A stretch of DNA of 64,000 nucleotides, taken from contig NW_022985215.1 of the NCBI RefSeq assembly GCF_010093535.1, positions 1 to 64,000 of the forward strand, written 5' to 3'. Position numbers and translations under genes: made by a program. Under the pieces are notes generated by a model, which was not told the DNA's origin, did not search any database, and worked only from the letters and a program-made list of their open reading frames with translations. Below, piece after piece: positions 11,583 through 23,920 of the stretch. This DNA comes from Lindgomyces ingoldianus (lineage: Eukaryota > Ascomycota > Dothideomycetes > Pleosporales > Lindgomycetaceae). The first letter of the stretch is position 1. Every line of letters starts with the position of its first letter.

Positions 11583-12337
11583 TAAAGCTTGCTTAAATAA
11601 CTAGGCCTTCTGCTTAACACAACTTTAGAAAATCTAAAACTAGGTTAACATAACTAATACACTAGAGGTTTTTAAACTTATAATAATGTAGCTTATATTA
11701 AGAAATTAATTAACTTTAGAAGCACTAGTCTAAGCTTGAAAATAAAAGCTAGCACTAGTAAACATAAATATAAAAAATCTTATATAAGCAAAGTATAAAG
11801 CTTACTTTACTAAGGTAAAGTATAGCACTATAACTTTAAAAGCTTAATACTAGTAGTAGCATTTCTTATATACTAAAGTAAGAACTAATAAAAATTTTAA
11901 TAGAAAAGGCTAGCTAGCTGTGTAAGACTCTCTAAACGCTCTAGCTCTAAAGCTTACACTAGACTAGGCGCGCTCTATGCACTAGAGGGTTATCAAGGCT
12001 AGCGCACTTAGTAAGAAACTCTTAATAATATAAAAAATTACTAAAATCTTTGTAATAATTTATTAAAAACACTTTTTACATGTAAGCAACTAAAGTATAA
12101 GTATATTTATAACACTTAGTAGATAATTAAGTAATAATTTAGCCTAATTTATTTTAGCTTAATTAAGCTATTTTTACTTATGTAAAGCTTAAGAGTAATC
12201 TTTTTACTTATAAAAGGTAGTAGACTAGAGAAACTTTAAGTTAGTATTTACTAAAAAACTAAAAATACTTAATAAAACTATAGACTAAAAGATTCTTAAA
12301 AGGCTTAAGTAAGTGTAGCATAAAAAAGTAAAACCTA
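11583..12337. other. AT-rich decayed sequence, unassigned
   Basis: No frame, no paired termini. A slightly GC-richer patch at about 11940-12000 (CTAGGCGCGCTC) has no recognisable homology. Probably an old transposon. Confidence 0.4.
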
Positions 12338-13441
12338 TAATGTACTTTACTAGCAAGCTGCTTACACACCTGAGTTGCTTACTTTTGCTAAGACCCTACT
12401 AAACTACTTTTTTTATACTAATGTATTTCTAATAACACTACTTAAATGCGCTAAAAAAAATGTTAGATATAGCTTACACTTTAAGCTTTTAAATAAGACA
12501 TAAAACTTTTAAAGAAATGTGCTACAGCTATGTACAGAGTTTCTTAAAAAATAATAAATAACTATAGCACTAGATAATCTTTATAAGCTAATTCTTTAGC
12601 AAACTTATAAAAGCTAGGTAATAATAAAAAGTAGGTAATTATTAAGACTGTACTTAAGCTATAGGTGTAAGGATTTTCTTTTTAAATAGCATTTATAGCT
12701 AATATAGCTAATTCTTTACACGCTAAGCGTAACCTAGGCTATGTTAGCATAAACTAGCCTAGTATGTTTAGAAAGTGTTATCTAAAGCTTAAAGTAACAT
12801 TTAAGTATAGTATAACTATAAAAGAGCTTTTTATAAAAGTCTTAGAGTAATTTAAAGTAGGTTTAGCCCTATAAAGAATATTAAAGCTAAGTATAGCATC
12901 TAAAATAATAACATGTACAACTTTAGTAAGACAGGCTTTATTATAAGCTAAATATTTATTAACTATACTTACGCTTAAAACTTTACTTTAAGCTTTAAAT
13001 AATGCTTTATAAACATACTAGGCTAGTTTATGCTACTATAGCCTAGATTACGCTTAGCGCGCAAAGAATTAGCTATATTAGCTATAAATGCTATTTAAAA
13101 AGAAAATCCTTACACCTATAGCTTAAGTATAGTCTTAATAATTACTTACTTCTTATTATTACCTAGCCTTTATAGGTTAGCTATAAAATTAGCTTGTAAA
13201 AGTTGTTTAGTGCTATAGTTATTTATTATCTTTTAAAGGACTCTGTACATAGCTATAGCACATTTCTTTAAGAGTTTTATGTTTTATTTAAAAGCTTAAA
13301 GTGTAAGCTATATCTAACATTCTTTTAGCACATCTAAGTAGTGTTGTTAGAAATGCATTAGTGTAAGAAAAGTAGTTTAGTAGGGTCTTAGCAAAAGTAA
13401 GCAACTTAGGTGTGTAAGCAACTTGCCTGTAAAGTACGTTA
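12338..13441. mobile_element. Foldback element A3, uninterrupted copy
   Basis: At 1104 bp this is one of three uninterrupted copies (with A4 and A10, 1104 and 1103 bp). The left arm starts TAATGTACTTTACTAGC and the right arm ends GCCTGTAAAGTACGTTA. The arms are imperfect inverted repeats of roughly 480-500 bp around a centre of about 100-150 bp. TA at both edges fits a pogo/Tc1-type target site. No open frame. Confidence 0.8.
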
Positions 13442-13542
13442 CTACTTAATAAAAGCTAAGTAATTTTAACTAAAGCTTTCTTTACTTTAAAAGCTATTAA
13501 AAAATTAGATACACTAGCTTTTTTAAAAAGTATTATTACTAT

Positions 13543-13811
13543 TGTCTGTACATGCGTAAAGCTAAATTAAGTTGCCTGAAACAGTTAGCTATCTAACCTG
13601 TGCGTTAGGGGCTATGTGTACTTAAAAGTCCTCTTTCTTTATATAAAAAGAGAGGGCAGTAGTTAATAACAAGAAGATCTTTACCTACTTACCTTATTAT
13701 AGGCTGTACGCTTAGCATACAGCTGTCTATCCACCTACCGCGTGCGTAGCCACGCAGAGAAGGGACCTACTACTAGATGCGTAGCTATTTAGAGGAGTAA
13801 GCTAACTAACA
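13543..13811. repeat. 5' LTR of element R
   Basis: Same length as the partner at 14906-15174, differing mostly by transitions. Contains one copy of the motif ACCGCGTGCGTAGCCACGCA (about 13737) that is amplified in the interior. Confidence 0.85.
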
Positions 13812-13829
13812 CTAATTAGTCTATTAACT

Positions 13830-14240
13830 AGTAGACTTTTACTGCATGTGTAGCTACACAAAGAAGAGATCTTTCTAAGATAATAAATTAGTAAAGTGGC
13901 TTTAACTGCTAGTATAAAAGCTAGCCTGCCGCTGCAGTATCTATCTACCGCGTAAGTAGCCACACAGAGAAGGCACCTACTGCACTAGTAGCTGTTGTAT
14001 GCCCCTAGAGTTAACCGCCTGTACAAGAGCTAGCTCACTAGCTGCAGTACCTATCTACTGCGTGCGTAGCCACGCAGAGGAGGCATCTACTGCGACTAGT
14101 AGCTGTTGTCTGCCCTTAAAGTTAACTGTAAGTATAAGAGCTAGCTAACTAGCCGCAGCACCTATCTACCGCGTGCGTAGCCACGCAGAGCAGGCATCTA
14201 CTGCGACTAGTAGCTGTCGCACGCCCTAGAGCCAACCTGC
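13830..14240. repeat. Tandem array of 108-112 bp units inside R
   Basis: Four units, each carrying a version of ACCGCGTGCGTAGCCACGCA, at about 13839, 13947, 14055 and 14167. The same motif and neighbouring GAGAAGG...ACCTACT block occur once in each LTR, so the array seems to have grown from the LTR's own 3' part. Confidence 0.8.
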
Positions 14241-14905
14241 TACCCTGTACAACAGCTTGCTCTTTAAGAGCCACTGTACAGTTAACTAGCACCCTCCCCC
14301 TGCCCCCCCTAAGAACGGCCGTACAAACACACAACCGGCACCACCTACCACCTACCCCCTCTAAACAACTGCTGTATAAACGCAACTAGCACCCTCTCCC
14401 CCCTCTAAACAACAGCTATATAAATAAGCAACTAGCAAACTCTTACCTTGTTATAGAATACTTATATAATAAACTAGTAGAGATAACTTACATGTCTAGA
14501 ACAATACTATAAAAGGAGGTTAACTTTACTCTTCTAGTAGACTGTCTTAATATGTTAATAAATCTCTCTTAAGTATAATAAACTTCACATATAGTAGATA
14601 CCTTTATTTTTATGTGTATAAAAGAGTATAGTCTATCTAACTTTATAAAAGACTTTAAAGGCTAGACATAACAGGATTTTAACAACTTATCTTATACGTT
14701 TAGGCAAGGGCTCTTTTGTGCTCTAGCTAAGCCCAGGATCTATCCTAGAAAGAAGATGCTGTATGTAGGCTAAAAAGCTAGCAAGTGTTGCAAACTAGCA
14801 GTACACTATAGGCTCTATACAAAGAAGAAAAGGAAAGAATATAAAAGAATAAAAAATAAGGTAAAGCAGGCATGTAACTTAACTTATAAAAGAAAAAGTT
14901 ACTAG

Positions 14906-15174
14906 TGTCTATACATGCGTACAGCTAAATTAAGTTGTCTAAAATAGGTAGCTATCTAGCCTGTGCGTTAGAGGCTATGTGTACTTAAAAGCCCTCTTTC
15001 TTTGTACAAAAAGAGAGGGCAGTAGTTAATAACAAGAAATTCTTTGCCTGCTTACCCTAATACAGGCTGTAAGCTTAGCGTACAGCTGTCCATCCACCTA
15101 CCGCGTGCGTAGCCACGCAGAGAAGGGACCCACTACCATATGCGTAGCCATCTAGAGGAGTGAGCCAACCGACA
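14906..15174. repeat. 3' LTR of element R
   Basis: 269 bp, preceded by a purine-rich tract and followed by the second ACTAT of the target duplication. Confidence 0.85.
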
Positions 15175-16303
15175 ACTATACTTATTAATCTAGCGCTTTT
15201 AGTAAAACTAAGAATGCATGTAATAATAAACTTTAACACTTACCTACTCTTTATAAGTATGATTTTAGATAATAAAGGTGCTATGCACTAAGTAAATAGT
15301 ATAAAGCTACTTATACTTAAGTTATTTAAAAAAGCTTAAAATTTACACCTAGTAAAAGTAGGCCTGTTATTATTTTTAATCTAGAAAATAGAAACTAGAA
15401 AGCTTATAAAAGTCTTAAAAAAAGTATTAAAAAAAGCATAGAAAATCTTATACTATAAAAAGTACGTATGTAAAAAGATTGTATGTTAATAGTATTTTAA
15501 AAGCTTATTTAAAAGAAATAAAACTATAGTATTTAAAACTATACTATATACTATATATAAGTATGCTAGAAAAGAATAAAGTACTTATAACACTTTACTA
15601 AAAGTGTAACTTTATATTTATTAAATATAATAAGTAGAAAAAAGGTTAATTTTATTCTTAAAATTTAATAAAATTTAAACTAAAAAGTAGATATAACCTA
15701 TAGTCTTTAGTTAAAGATAATAGTTTTAAGTATATAGCTAAAATAGCATATTTATTAAATAAATAAAGAGAAGAAGGTGAACCCTTTTTGCGAGAGTAAA
15801 GCTTGGGCAGCGCCAAGGCGCTAGCACGCTCGCTTAGCCCTTGGCACGATTATATAACTAGCTGCGGAGCTTGACAAGCAAAACCGTCACGTAAGCTTTC
15901 TAAAAGAGTGTGTTATATTTCTAACACAGAAATCTTTTTTCTTTAAGCTATAACAGACTTTATAGCCTTTACTATAACACCTACTGCCTTTCACATAGCC
16001 TCTTACATGTTGCTATGGCCCTTACTGCCCTGCTGTTATAGATGTAAATACATACTCTACAGCAGAGTACAACGCTCTACAATTACTTCACTTCATCAGG
16101 ATGTTACATAGCTGCATGCTTACATAACCTCTATTTGCAACACTGACCCCTCAACGGTGTGAATATTACTCCGAAGCTGAACGTAGTAGACATAGAGGGT
16201 TTCCTTTATAATATTTCCTATGGATAATAGAAATAGGTTGCTGATTTTAACACCCTCATGCCATGTGTGTCGACAAGAAATGGGCACGTTGCCAGCTATA
16301 ATT
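15175..16303. other. AT-rich spacer and 3' flank of the ABC transporter gene
   Basis: AT-rich and frame-free to about 15770. A GC-richer patch at 15780-15900 has no recognisable function. From about 15900 the sequence becomes ordinary and should hold the transporter's 3' UTR on the minus strand. Confidence 0.4.
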
Positions 16304-19300
16304 TTACGTGTTCACACCACTAGTTTCGTACAAGCTCGTAAACCTTGACTCCTGGCTTAGTAACGTCCCCGGCGTATCAAACTCCACTAGGCGGCCATTA
16401 TCGAGTAACGCAACCTTATCATACCGAGTGATATGGGTAAGACGGTGCATGACCGCAAGCACGGTACAGTCTTTGAAAGTCGTGTCAATGATATCTTGCA
16501 TAATCGCTTCCGTCTCGCCATCAACACTGTCGGCGCGTTAGATTCCGCGGTCTACATTCCTAGCTAACGGCTTACCTGCTAGTGGCCTCGTCGAGTATCA
16601 AGACCTTGCTTTTTCTTACCATGGCACGTGCAAGACATAGTAGCTGTTTTTGGCCAGCTGACCACATCGCCGTGTCTATCTCTTTGCTCAAGCCGCCCTG
16701 CTCGGATATGATTACCCAAAGCCGAACGCGCTCTAGAGCGCGGATTATATCCTCATCCTCAGCTTTCCCGAAAGGGTCGATGTTGAAACGGATCGTTCCG
16801 GGCATGAGAAATGGTTCCTGGGGTACTACATTGAAGTGAGTGCGAACGTCGGTGCACAGCATTGTGGAGACGTCGACACCATCAACTATGATTTGCCCCC
16901 CTCGCGTCTCAATCATTTGAATTAGTGCTAGAATGGTAGACTATGTACCATGTTAGCGCTCTATTGTTTGGCGGATGAGTCGCAGAAATTTATGCCTACC
17001 GTTTTGCCGCTGCCAGACCGTCCACACAGTGCAACATGCTCCGACGGCCTGACAGATAACGTAATGCCTTTAATTACTGGTTCAGCACCGGAAGAGTGAG
17101 CAGCGATCAAGTCCTTGAATTCGACGTTGCCTTGTGACGGCCAGTCCTTTGCTGCCCTAGTCTCGCGGTTGCTTTTCTCTTCCGACTCGGTTTCGGCGAC
17201 GAATCGCTTGACGCGCGCCACTGCGCCAATGCTGGACTCCATCATTGTCCATGCTTTGATCATTCTCATAAGAACAGAACTAAATGTCATGACCGAGACT
17301 AGCGAAACACCAATGTTACCAGCGCTAAATTTATGCTTCCATATTATGACAACAGTAACTAATACAGCTGCAATGATGGTTACAATCATGTCTAGCATGA
17401 AACCAAGCCAGCTCTGAATGCAGTACTGTAGATAAGCCGGCCGTTGCGATTGGTCGATTAACTTGTGGTTGCGTTCCTGGTATTGTGACTGCCACCCATA
17501 GGCGCGAATGGCCGCTGCACCGTCAACGGACTCGATGAAGTGTGTGTATAGCGGGGCCTTGGCCTCGATTTCAAGGAGACGGACCTGTCTCGAGGTCTGC
17601 AAGTAGAATGCCTGTAGCAAGTAGAGAAGCACGACGACGAACGGCGCCATCGTAGCTAAGTACCGGGAGAAAACGATAAGAATGATTGCCTTGGTTACAG
17701 CGAAGAAGGCGGCTAAATGTACTGTTAGTCCCCGACATTAAATCGAGATGGATACTTAAAGGAGTTACTTACTCGAGATGTAATTGATCATGATGAGAGG
17801 GAGTTGCATGTCGATGAGTTCCATGTCTTGGCTGCTCATGGAATATGCATTAGCGTACGTCTGCTTAGCATATAGGGAGCTATACGCAGACAGTCGCGCA
17901 GGGTCGAGAATGGTTCATGTCTCATGCTTTCACTGGCCTAGGAGCATGTTTACCGGGAATGCAAAGGAATTAAAGCTTACCTAAACCTGTTCGTCAAAGT
18001 ACCCGTATCCGTAGTAGTGAAAAATCGGAGTGGGGCCCTGATGCAATCAGCACAGCAACACTTGTATGAGACTGTAAATACCTTATCGTGCTTATGAGTA
18101 GATCAGAGTGCAGACGAGAGGCCGAGCTAGATATTATGTTGACAATACCGATCCTTAGAATGATTAGTGATCCGAACAGAGGAACATATAAGGGTACTTT
18201 ACCAGCAAGATATGGCGATGGCTACAACTCCGAAAAGACTGAAAAGGGCATACACGCCCAAGTACATACCGACATCCTTATTGGCATGGTCTTCATTGGC
18301 TTCCGACCACCATTTCAGCCACACCGCTATTGTTTGAGAATGTTAGCTATTTCAAATATTTGGATTCGTGTTGGTGCACGTACTTGCAAACTCGGTGCAG
18401 AAGATCCAGATAGCCATGCTAATAAGAAACATGGCGACAACCCAGCGGCCGGAACTGGAGAAGTAGTAACTATAAACTGACCAATCGCCGCTTTTACGCC
18501 TGGTGTCGGGTATATCGTTGGTATCATCTGGCGTGGCTGGCGCCGAAATGAAAGACTCTGCGAGCGTACTCTCAACCCGGGAGATTCCGGTATTCTCAGC
18601 ATGTCCCTCGCTCGCTTCCTCATCCCTCAAAACAAGGCCAAGCTTAGTCATATATCCTTCATTAGCGAGCAATGCTTCCGGACTTCCTGTCTGGGCTATT
18701 CTGCCGTCTTCAAGAGCGACAATAGTATCGGCGAGACTCATAAGTTTAGCTATGTAACTGGTCAGCACGCCAAGCTAAACCTTCGCGTGGGTACAAAGAC
18801 CTACGGCTATGGGTAACCAAAATGACTGTCAAACCGTGTTTGCGGAACAGACCATCCGTTCCCAGTAGGCGCTGCGAAACAATATCTACAGTGTGAGCAT
18901 CCATCCCACTGAAGATATCGTCAAGCAGAACAGTATCCTTGCGCGAATAAACCGCACGCGCAAGAGCCTATAAGAGATACGTATCAGTTGATCTATTCGT
19001 AGATACTTTCGCCAAGAATTCTTACAATCCTTTGTATTTGTCCGCCGCTAAGGTTTGAGCCTTTGCTGCCAACGACGGTTTTGTCTCCCCTTTCTAGGAC
19101 CTGCAGATCGACATCAAGTTGACATACCCCAACAACCGTTTTGTACCAGGTTGAGTCGTATTGCGTTACACCAATAATATTGCTCTGAATTGTACCATGC
19201 TCCAGCCATGGTTGCTGGGCACAGTATGCGACGGAAGATACACGGCTCAGCGCAGGGCCGCGACTACACACTGTTTCGCCTAGTATGCTCTTCATCAGCA

Positions 19301-21518
19301 TAGTTTTGCCGCTACCGACGCGCCCAACACAGACAGTGACGCTTCCTCTTTGAATTTTCAAGTTGATTTCTTTAAGAAAGGGAGTCTTCGATTTCTTCCA
19401 CGCAAAACTGCTGTCCCTTAGGAAAACGATGTGCTTTTCATGATTATCGTCCCGAGCGGGAAGCGCCTGGGAGAGGGGATGAAGACTGATAGACGAGTTG
19501 GCAAGATTGCTGAATTTGGTAGAGCCATTGTGCAAGGGCCTATCGTTGGCGTAGTTGGCATACTCCTGGATTCGCTCGAAGCTGCCAACGCATTGTAGCA
19601 ACTGCGGCATAAGCTGAACAAGTTGAATGACCGGGGTCGTGAGCAGATTTATTAGAGCAATTGCGGTGAACGCCTGGGCGGTCAAAATCGATCCGTTTTT
19701 CCAATAGAGTGATATAATGACTGTGACACCAAAGGTGACCAGTGGCGATATGTTTTGCGGACACTCTGCTACAAGGATTTAGCAAATATCGATAGGGCTA
19801 ATCCTGAGGGAAGGGTATCGTACATAGTAGGACGTTCCAAACAAGCAACTTGCGGTAGATCTTGGATGTCTGTATCTCAACTTCTCGGAATTTGTGAATC
19901 ATGTTGGATACTATAGTTGGTAGTCCTAGCATTTTCACACCCTTCATATCATCAAGTACGCTAGTGGTAATGCGAAGTCGCGCCTGGACCCTTTCAATCC
20001 AGGCGACCTGCGCTTTCTTGGCGGAACGAGACACTGGCACATTAATAGAAATGGAGACTAGATGCTTTAATCAGCCAACATAGACTAGATCCAAGAATGA
20101 TATACGTACTGAGAATGACGACCACCGGTGCTAAACAGGCTAAGAAGACCTGTTGTTCCAATAGCCAGATAGCCACCCCAATTTCGATGACGGATGCCCA
20201 TAGCTCGTGGATTTGGAGAAAATTGAAGCCGATGCGCTCAATATCTGTTCCCATCAAGGCGATAGCGGTGGTTTCGCCAAGGTCAGCTGTCCTTGCTTTC
20301 ATTGTCTCCTGGTAGACGAGTCCAATGAGTCCACCCTTGACCCGCGCAACAAATCGCGCCGACTGATACGATGTTAAGGCTGTCGAGCACTTCATAGCAG
20401 TCAGCACTTCATCTCCGTTGTATCAACGTCAATTAGAGCATACAGCAACACCGAGATACACTAGAACCCATGCCCCTATCAATCCTCGACCAAAGTGGGT
20501 ATCGGCCGTGACGTCTCCCACATATGAGACTGTAGTATTAATCAAAAGCGGCTGAGCAAAGTAGAAGACGGACTTGCACAGTCGTGGAGGGATAGCAGTC
20601 AGGAACGGGAACAAATTGGCGTGGAAGCATGCTTTAATAAGGCTGTGGCGGGCTTGGTGATCATCTGTGCGTGATTAATTAGCTCAATACTTAGTTATAT
20701 CATGGGTACTTCCATCTTGCCCAAGCGGTAACAAGTTTTTGGCGTAGCAAATTGCTCTCAAGTCGAGTGTCAAGAGGAGGTAAATCATTCTGAGATATGA
20801 CCCTTGAGTAACCAGCACGGAAGGTAGCGGTCAGCCAAGTAAAAGCAGTTCGGGTCCAAAGCCCACTATATTCTTCCGGTGCACCGAACCTCTTTTCCTC
20901 TGCAATGCTTGACTTCTTCTGCACTGACTCGAGTAGTAGCGCTACGGCTGTCAAGATCAATACCACAGTCATTGTAGCGGCTTCTCCGACAGCACTTTTG
21001 ATCGCCCATAGCGTTCGAGTTTTGGGGATATCGAGAATGGCTATTGCGGAAAGATACAAGATGACCAAAGTTGAGGACCGGAGTGAGCGTTGGTGGACAA
21101 TATAAGTAAGCCACGCTGCGCTAAAGATTCCGAAAATAGCCAGCGTGTCCGCGGCTAATGATGCGCTTGTCTGAGCAGCAGTTTTCTGTGACCTCAGGAT
21201 GAGGAATGCTAGCTGCGTTATGAGCAAGCCAGCCAAAGTCGCCTGATCAAGTGTTAGTAGGGGCACCGCTACGCCGAAGGATCCAGAAACGGAACCTACC
21301 AGCTTTCCGAATAGCAACTTCGATCTAACCGAGCAAACAGCGCGCGACTTCACTAGAACCCCGACATGGAACGGTAGTAGTAGGAAGAAAACCGCAGTCG
21401 GGACACAAGAAAAAAAGACATCTTCAAACAGGATGGTGAAGTCGAAAGTACGACAAGCGGGGTTCACTCTTGGACCGAAGGCTCGGTCACTTCTGGACGG
21501 GCAGGTTGACGGCGCCAT
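16304..21518 (-). CDS. ABC transporter, ABCC/MRP type, 14 exons
   Basis: Predicted 1468-residue full-length exporter of the plasma or vacuolar membrane. Start is ATG at 21518, giving the N-terminus typical of fungal ABCC proteins (CPSRSDRAFGP then FDFTILFEDVFF). Exons: 21518-20710, 20642-20444, 20389-20110, 20057-19824, 19768-19026, 18967-18805, 18749-18384, 18326-18203, 18153-18082, 18037-17981, 17831-17773, 17712-17000, 16940-16576, 16526-16304. Every junction is GT-AG and the phases sum to one frame; the first acceptor is the least certain. Order: TMD0, TMD1, NBD1 with Walker A GRVGSGKT (656-663), LSGGQ (747-751) and VLLDD (768-772); TMD2; NBD2 with GRSGSGKT (1266-1273), WSAGQ (1366-1370), VLILDE (1386-1391) and His1422. 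NBD1 has Asp where catalytic Glu is usual, as expected for ABCC. WSAGQ is a variant signature. Substrate unknown. No biosynthetic genes adjoin it. Confidence 0.88.
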
Positions 21519-21820
21519 CGTACCTTGCGTAGGAAGCCTTGGCCTGAATGAACAGAGGTGGATGAGGGGACTGAGCGGGAACAACAATTCCGGTCTGAGT
21601 ATACACTTGGGGCGGATTATATCATCAATTAGGCCCGAGGGAGGGTGGTTCACGCTTTCGGCCGAACCCTGTTAGGGGCCGTGCTATCTTGGACCAATCA
21701 TAGATCTATCGACACCACTTTCAAACGCTTGGGCCACCCGCGGTCGGATGTGATTGTGGCCGTAGCGGGCACGTCGCGGTGAGGAAGAAGATGTACTCGC
21801 CCAACGCGCTAAGCAGAGTA
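21519..21820 (-). promoter_or_regulatory. Upstream region of the ABC transporter gene
   Basis: Ordinary-composition DNA between the transporter start and transposon Q. It holds a CCAAT pentamer at 21694-21698 (ATTGG on the gene's strand), about 176 bp upstream of the ATG. The open frame continues upstream of the chosen start to 21653 but adds residues not expected in the family. Q cuts the promoter off about 300 bp upstream. Confidence 0.4.
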
Positions 21821-22082
21821 CGGCGGACTGTTAGCTAGTGAAGGGAAAAAACTAATCGCTAATTGCTTAGGAGCATTTTAGGTATAAAACACTATAGTAT
21901 TTTACTAGGCAAAACATACTATAACACATTTATATAATGTTTTTTAAAGATCTAAGGAGTAAAGGGTTATTTTATGTAACTGTATTACAACTGCTCTTTA
22001 TAGCAACTGCCTTTACTACAGCGTTGTACAATAATTATAGATACTCACCGCCACCACCACTCTTCCACATCCACCACTACTA

Positions 22083-22115
22083 CAGCAGTAGCAGCAACAA
22101 CAACAGCAACAACAG

Positions 22116-22147
<32 letters not shown>

Positions 22148-22205
22148 GCAGCAGCAACAACAACAATAACAACAATAATAACAACAATAATAATAACAAT
22201 AATGT
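22083..22205 (+). repeat. CAG/CAA/AAT microsatellite
   Basis: Trinucleotide repeat drifting from CAGCAG and CAACAG to AATAAC. In one frame it encodes Ser/Asn runs inside a small open frame (21937-22230) that begins with a hydrophobic stretch. It is probably not a real gene, or is the decayed start of Q's original gene. Confidence 0.6.
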
Positions 22206-22502
22206 AGGCATTAAGCCTATAGTATTTTAATTACTTTTATTATATAAAGCTAACACTTAAAATAGGGCTCTTATTCTTTATAATGCTACTGTTACTGCTG
22301 CTAACTAAGCTAGTGCTAATGTTAATCCTGTCCTATATATAGGACAGCAGCAGCTAGCCCTACTAGCTTATAGTCTATAGGCCTGTGCATTACTAGCCTT
22401 TTTAGGGCAGGATGTAGAGTTTATATATAGTAGTATATTTTTTTATTAAATAGCTTTACACAAGCCTTTATATATTAACACTATCTTTATATAATCTTAT
22501 AA

Positions 22503-22660
22503 AAGGGCAGTAGACAACCTGTGCAGCGCATGCTATAGCGCTGTCTTAGGCCCACAACTGTTCCTAGAGTGCTGCTGCGCTAAGGGGCACTTTAGCAGAG
22601 TATACAGTAATTGCAAATAGCGTAACTATGCTAGTTGCTACTTTATAAAAAAAAAGTAAT
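22503..22660 (+). pseudogene. Decayed cysteine-rich ORF in element Q
   Basis: A frame shows LCSACYSAVLGPQLFLECC, then CAKGHFSR, then SNCK followed by a RIP-type stop and RNYASC. The spacing of Cys and His suggests a small zinc-binding module. A diverged copy is on the minus strand at about 33950-34230. No family is recognised. Confidence 0.45.
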
Positions 22661-23618
22661 AATAAGCTAGCTAGTAGACCTCTACATTTAAGCTACAACC
22701 TAAAGATTAGTAGTGCTAGTAATAGTTTATAGTAGTAGCTTATTTTTATTAAAAATAAACTTACTAAGGCTTTAGCTAATAATGTAATAGTTTTAGCTTA
22801 AAGTATATATAATATTTTTTTTAAAAGTAGTAAAGCGCCTTAGCTATAAAAGTTATCTATAGCACTTAGCTATATAAAGATGTCTATAGCACTTAGTTAA
22901 GGCCTATACCTCTGCGCAGTAACTAGAATAAGTAGCTGTTAAATAGTAAAACTTAACTAAGCTAGTAAATAAAAAAAATAAATTAAAGTATTATATAAAA
23001 CATACTACTTCTTAATACTATAAAGCTAATAAAGCACTTAAGAATTAATATTAGATAGCTAAGACAGTGCTTACTTATAATTATATAAAAGTATTTTTTT
23101 ATTCTTTTTATTTTTAATAAAGCTTAATTTTTACTTAACTTTTTTTTTTACTAGCTTTTTCTTCTTCTTAACCTTAGTCTACTTAGTAGGGGGTTTATAT
23201 AAAAAGATCTTATTCTAAGCTACTATAGTTGCCTTATATACTAGGTATAAAGTTATGCTTTAGTTACTGTTCTTAAAGTATCTACTTTTTAATAAGTCTT
23301 TAATTATATAATAATCCTTAGCACTTTTTAAAAAATATGTAACATAATCTTTACTAACATCTATAATAAGATATAGTTTAGAATAGCCTTTAGTAATTAA
23401 AAAATTAAATTATATAAGCTTTTTAAAAAGGCTGTTCTTAATAAACTTAGTATAGCTTATAAAAGGCATGTTTTAAAGCTATATCTAGGTCTAATCTACT
23501 ATGTATTAGATATTAGCTAATATATAAGAGAGTATTATACATAGCTGTTTAATACTATTAATTTACTTACACTTATTAATTACTTTATATTATATAAAGT
23601 AGAGGATTACAAGAATAG

Positions 23619-23920
23619 TGTCAGATACGCGCACCTACTGTTAAGACAGGAGGAACGCTTAACAAAAGCTGCTACATAGTACAAGCAATAAGCTTAGACA
23701 GTATGTTGCTGCAAATTGCAGCAAATTGCAGCATTTTGCAAGCTAGTCGCGCATAGGGCAAGTGCGCGAGGGACTTAGATCAGCAAAACAAAAAGCTAAG
23801 CAACACAAGTAGAGCAGAAAAGGGATTAATAAATTAATACAATTAATTAATCATCCTATACATTATATCTAAACCTATTATTTATCTTAGAAAGCCTAGA
23901 AACAGTGCTTTAATCTAACA
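23619..23920 (-). mobile_element. Solo-LTR-like family C, copy 4, in Q
   Basis: Runs from TGTCAGATACGCG to GCTTTAATCTAACA, flanked on both sides by AATAG. The most mutated copy (many CG-to-TA changes), so probably the oldest of the seven. About four 10-bp units. Confidence 0.85.

Larger units (their letters stand above)
13543..15174. mobile_element. Non-coding LTR element R (TRIM-like), complete
   Basis: Two direct repeats of 269 bp (13543-13811 and 14906-15174) begin TGTCTGTACATGCG or TGTCTATACATGCG and end AACTAACA or AACCGACA. The whole 1632-bp unit is flanked by ACTAT on both sides. A purine-rich run (AAAAGAAAAAG) lies just before the 3' repeat, as a polypurine tract should. The 1.1-kb interior holds no gag or pol frame, only a tandem array and an unassigned stretch. 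Size and layout match a terminal-repeat retrotransposon in miniature. The orientation of transcription is not settled. Confidence 0.85.

Noticed and set aside
14149..14385. 78-residue Cys/Arg/Gly-rich minus-strand ORF
   Set aside because: Lies in the tandem array and pyrimidine-rich part of element R. It is explained by repeat composition.
13543..15174. CRISPR-like interpretation of the regular repeats in R
   Set aside because: Units are 108-112 bp and nearly identical throughout, with no spacer variation, in a eukaryotic LTR element.
21937..22230. 97-residue ORF with Ser/Asn runs as a gene
   Set aside because: Most of it is microsatellite. The hydrophobic start is suggestive, but the frame ends in RIP-mutated transposon sequence.
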